From NCBI RefSeq assembly GCF_900099905.1, contig NZ_FNEE01000023.1:30252-94251 (forward strand): a stretch of 64,000 nucleotides of DNA. The letters are read 5' to 3'. Positions 61,684 to 64,000 of this stretch are shown one piece after another. The DNA comes from Mesorhizobium muleiense. Lineage in GTDB: Bacteria > Pseudomonadota > Alphaproteobacteria > Rhizobiales > Rhizobiaceae. Under the pieces are notes generated by a model. It worked only from the letters and a program-made list of their open reading frames with translations, searched no databases and had not been told where the DNA came from. Both the position numbers and the translations under genes were made by a program. Numbering within the stretch: the stretch's first letter is position 1; each line of letters starts with the position of its first letter.

Positions 61684-62580
61684 ATGACGAAGCGGATCAT
61701 GTTCACCGGCGGCAGCGGCAAGGCCGGGCGCCATGTCGTGCAGTATCTGGTCGAGCAGGGCTGCCAGGTGCTCAACATCGACACCAAGCCGCTCGACAAT
61801 CCCAAGGTGCGCACCTTGATCACCGACATCACCGACAGCGGGCAGGTGTTCAATGCGCTGTCGAGCTATATGGGCCTGCATGAATTCGACCCGTCGCTGC
61901 GCGCGCAGCCGGTCGATGCCGTAGTGCATTTCGCGGCGATCCCGCGCATCATGATCACGCCCGACAACGAGGTGTTCCGCATCAACGCGCTCGGCACCTA
62001 TAATGTCATCGAGGCGGCGGCAAAACTCGGCATCCGCAAGGTGGTGATCGCCTCCAGCGAGACGACCTATGGGCTGGTTTTCGCCAACGAGCCGCGCGAT
62101 CCGACGCATTTCCCGCTCGATGAGGATTATGACGTCGATCCAATGGACAGCTATGCGCTGTCGAAGATCGTCAACGAGAAGACGGCGCGCGCCTTCGCGC
62201 TGCGCAGCGGCATCGACATCTACGCCTTGCGCATCGGCAACGTCATCGAGCCGCATGAATATTCGCTGTTCCCGAAATGGTTCGCCGATCCAGGTTTCCG
62301 CAAGCGGATCGCCTGGAGCTATATCGACGCGCGCGACCTCGGCCAGATCACGCTGCGCGCCATCGAGACGGACGGGCTCGGCTATCAGGTGTTCAACGCC
62401 GCCAATGACGACACCTCGTCCGACCTGCCGACGGCCGAACTCTTGAAGCGGTTCTATCCCGGCGTGCCGGTCAAGGTTGAACTCGGCGAATACGAGACGC
62501 TGCTTTCGAACCGCAAGGCGCGGGATATGCTCGGCTTCCGCCCGGAACACAGCTGGCGGAAATACGTCAGGACGGCGTGA
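61684..62580 (+). CDS. NAD-dependent epimerase/dehydratase family protein
   Basis: A 298-residue short-chain dehydrogenase/reductase of extended type. GGSGKAGRHVVQYLVEQG near residue 9 (Rossmann motif), then the YALSK catalytic Tyr-x3-Lys near 156 (DSYALSKIVNEK). ATSSETTYG-like segment IASSETTYGL near 123. Related to uronate dehydrogenases or sugar epimerases. GGAG ribosome site. Confidence 0.85.
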   Translation: MTKRIMFTGGSGKAGRHVVQYLVEQGCQVLNIDTKPLDNPKVRTLITDITDSGQVFNALSSYMGLHEFDPSLRAQPVDAVVHFAAIPRIMITPDNEVFRINALGTYNVIEAAAKLGIRKVVIASSETTYGLVFANEPRDPTHFPLDEDYDVDPMDSYALSKIVNEKTARAFALRSGIDIYALRIGNVIEPHEYSLFPKWFADPGFRKRIAWSYIDARDLGQITLRAIETDGLGYQVFNAANDDTSSDLPTAELLKRFYPGVPVKVELGEYETLLSNRKARDMLGFRPEHSWRKYVRTA

Positions 62581-62682
62581 CGAGGCCGACGCATCCCGGC
62601 TGATCTGTGCACAGAGGCAGGCTTTGCCGCCCGAGGCTGTTCCGGTGCTTGACAGCTTTCGCAATCCGGACTTTGTGAACGC

Positions 62683-63459
62683 ATGCGGGACGGCAAGCCG
62701 AATAAGCCAAAAACACCGGCCAGGGCGGCGTCGGCCGAGCGCCCGGCTGTCGTTCGCCGTGCCGATACGGCGCGCATGCCTGGGGCGAGCGTGCATGCGT
62801 CGCTGGCCAACGAGATCGGTCTCAGGATCGTGCGCGGCGACTATCCGCCGGGAACCATCCTGCCTAATGAAGCCAAATGGTCGGAGACTTTCGACGTCAG
62901 CCGCTCGGCGGTGCGCGAAGCGATAAAAATGCTGATGGCCAAGAGCCTTTTGGCGTCGCGTCCAAAGATCGGCAGCTGGGTCGAGCCGAAAGAGCGCTGG
63001 AACCTGCTCGACCGCGACGTGCTGGCCTGGTACGCGACCTCGCCCGACCGCGAGGTGTTCCTGAAGACGGTGCAGGAGTTCCGCCACATCATCGAGCCGG
63101 AAGCGACCGCCTTTGCCGCGATGCGGCGCACAGACGAGCAGATGGCCGAGATCAGCCGGGCCTGCCGGGAGATGGGCGCGGCGGCGACGCTGCAGGAGCG
63201 CACGCGCGCCGATACGCGTTTTCATCTGGCGATCCTGCGCGCCTCCGGTAACGACCTCCTGGTGCCGCTCGGCGTGCTGATCGAATCGGCGTTCGATCAT
63301 CTGTTTGCCTATACGACGCGGGAACTGGACGATCTGCAGCACGCGCAGAAACTGCACGAGGCGATCGAAAGGAACATCCGCCTGCAGCGGCCGGATGCGG
63401 CACGCAACGCGGTGCGCAAGCTGTTGGCCAACACCGACGGCGTCATCAAATCGCGCTGA
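62683..63459 (+). CDS. FadR-type GntR regulator, copy 2
   Basis: A 258-residue regulator. The winged-helix (residues 40-105) matches that of copy 1 almost residue for residue (SVHASLANEIGLRIVRGDYP), and the FCD domain is close to it too. The N-terminal tail differs: no VKARAK repeats, but PNKPKTPARAASAERPAV. The two genes are recent paralogs with probably the same operator. C-terminus ends GVIKSR. Confidence 0.85.
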   Translation: MRDGKPNKPKTPARAASAERPAVVRRADTARMPGASVHASLANEIGLRIVRGDYPPGTILPNEAKWSETFDVSRSAVREAIKMLMAKSLLASRPKIGSWVEPKERWNLLDRDVLAWYATSPDREVFLKTVQEFRHIIEPEATAFAAMRRTDEQMAEISRACREMGAAATLQERTRADTRFHLAILRASGNDLLVPLGVLIESAFDHLFAYTTRELDDLQHAQKLHEAIERNIRLQRPDAARNAVRKLLANTDGVIKSR

Positions 63460-63600
63460 TAAAGCGCGGCGGACCACTGCAGCGCTTCATCTTCTTTCTC
63501 CACCGCCCGCAATTTCGCCGTTCGCAATCTCCCCGTTCGCGATCGCCGCCGGGCCACAGCCGCCAATCTCCAAGATTTGAGATTAGCCGCAGGGTCCCAT

Positions 63601-63695
63601 GCCTTCGTCATCCTGGGGCGAAGCAAGGAGCGAAGCGACGCCGCGCAGACCCCAGGATCCATGCGTGCGCCAGGCATGGCGCGTAGCGCCGTGAC
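63601..63695. repeat. rhizobial REP-like repeat
   Basis: GCCTTCGTCATCCTGGGGCG, then AAGCAAGGAGCGAAGCGACG and CGCAGACCCCAGGATCCATG form a pattern often repeated in rhizobial genomes, with TCCTGGGG and CCCCAGGA as arms. It is directly before the group II intron 5' end. Confidence 0.65.
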
Positions 63696-64000
63696 TGGCG
63701 CTGTTTCGGCCGCTGTGGTGGCGGTCGAGGTGACTTGGAGGTGCAAGTCCTCTGCGGGCCCGGGTGATGGGAACCGCTAGCCGAACAGCAAGGGCGTCGC
63801 CGCGAGGCGGGGTCTGAAGGAAGCTGCAAGCAAAGTGCCGGCCTGACGAACAGCAAGCGCATATGAGGCGGCCGCAACCGGGCGAGGGGGCGCATGGACC
63901 CGAAGCCCGATATCACCCCGGAGGGTGCGGCCGTAGATGCGACAGGCACATGGCACGAAGGTCACGCGTCTTACCCTGGGAGGCCTGCCGGCCTGCCCCT
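63696..64000 (+). mobile_element. 5' part of a group II intron (ribozyme), runs off the window
   Basis: A stretch of conserved group II intron domain I features: GGAGGTGCAAGTCCTCTGCG, GGGAACCGCTAGCCGAACAG, GGGGTCTGAAGGAAGCTGCA and TCTTACCCTGGGAGGCCTGC. The exact 5' boundary, expected to begin GTG, is not fixed and the 63696 limit is approximate. The reverse-transcriptase/maturase gene should lie beyond 64000. It is a self-splicing retroelement. Confidence 0.75.

Noticed and set aside
61531..63477. Long open frame on the - strand continuing upstream of the dehydrogenase gene, opposite the epimerase and second GntR genes
   Set aside because: It has no start with a ribosome site and is antisense to two well supported genes. 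High GC content produces long open antisense frames; it is not considered a gene.

Overview
The window is a high-GC alphaproteobacterial chromosome segment, most likely from a Mesorhizobium-like member of the Rhizobiales. The reasons are the many ABC importers for sugars and polyamine-like solutes, a rhizopine (moc)-like locus, DUF1236 and DUF2934 proteins, short palindromic repeats dispersed between genes, and a rhizobial REP-like repeat at the right edge. No tRNA, rRNA, CRISPR array or integrase was found.

Region 1 (about 0.8-17.3 kb) is a podovirus-type prophage module. In order it has a scaffold-like protein, major capsid protein, two tail-tube/nozzle proteins, internal virion proteins, a 1060-residue tail fibre with a C-terminal SGNH esterase, a hexapeptide O-acetyltransferase, and a lysis cassette (N-acetylmuramidase, two or three holin-like membrane proteins and an overlapping Rz/Rz1-like pair). 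Terminase, portal, replication and integration genes are not seen. The second ejection protein looks short, and host-type genes and repeats interrupt the module, so it is probably defective or domesticated. Three small paralogous proteins around 14-15 kb sit in it with a heptamer tandem repeat.

Region 2 (17.4-20.3 kb) holds small exported or host proteins. Region 3 (20.4-29.0 kb) is one long + strand operon: GntR regulator, ADP-ribosylglycohydrolase, PfkB sugar kinase, a complete Pot-type ABC importer, and an aconitase-X pair whose large subunit carries an apparent frameshift. I read it as an uncharacterised pathway for import and breakdown of a ribosylated or glycosylated compound.

Region 4 (29.0-44.9 kb) is a LacI regulator divergent from a large catabolic cluster. 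It has a CUT1 importer with two ATPases that carry complementary motif losses, a Gfo/Idh/MocA dehydrogenase, a sugar-phosphate isomerase/epimerase (IolE/MocC-like), a ribose-type ABC importer, a DUF4432 mutarotase-like protein, a desaturase-type hydroxylase with a Rieske ferredoxin (MocD/MocE-like), and a PanB-fold protein lacking key residues. This resembles rhizopine or inositol-derivative catabolism.

Region 5 (45.1-54.7 kb) has an MFS exporter that appears inserted next to a - strand cluster. That cluster is an AraC regulator, a CoxG-like SRPBCC protein, a molybdenum hydroxylase (FAD, 2Fe-2S and a split Mo subunit), a MoxR ATPase, a VWA protein and an amidohydrolase. Region 6 (55.0-63.5 kb) has a third sugar ABC importer, two closely related FadR-type GntR regulators plus a fragment of a third copy, an EthD protein, a beta-hydroxyacid dehydrogenase and a divergent NAD-dependent epimerase. 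Two TTGT-N3-ACAA palindromes probably mark the GntR regulon. The window ends inside the 5' ribozyme part of a group II intron.
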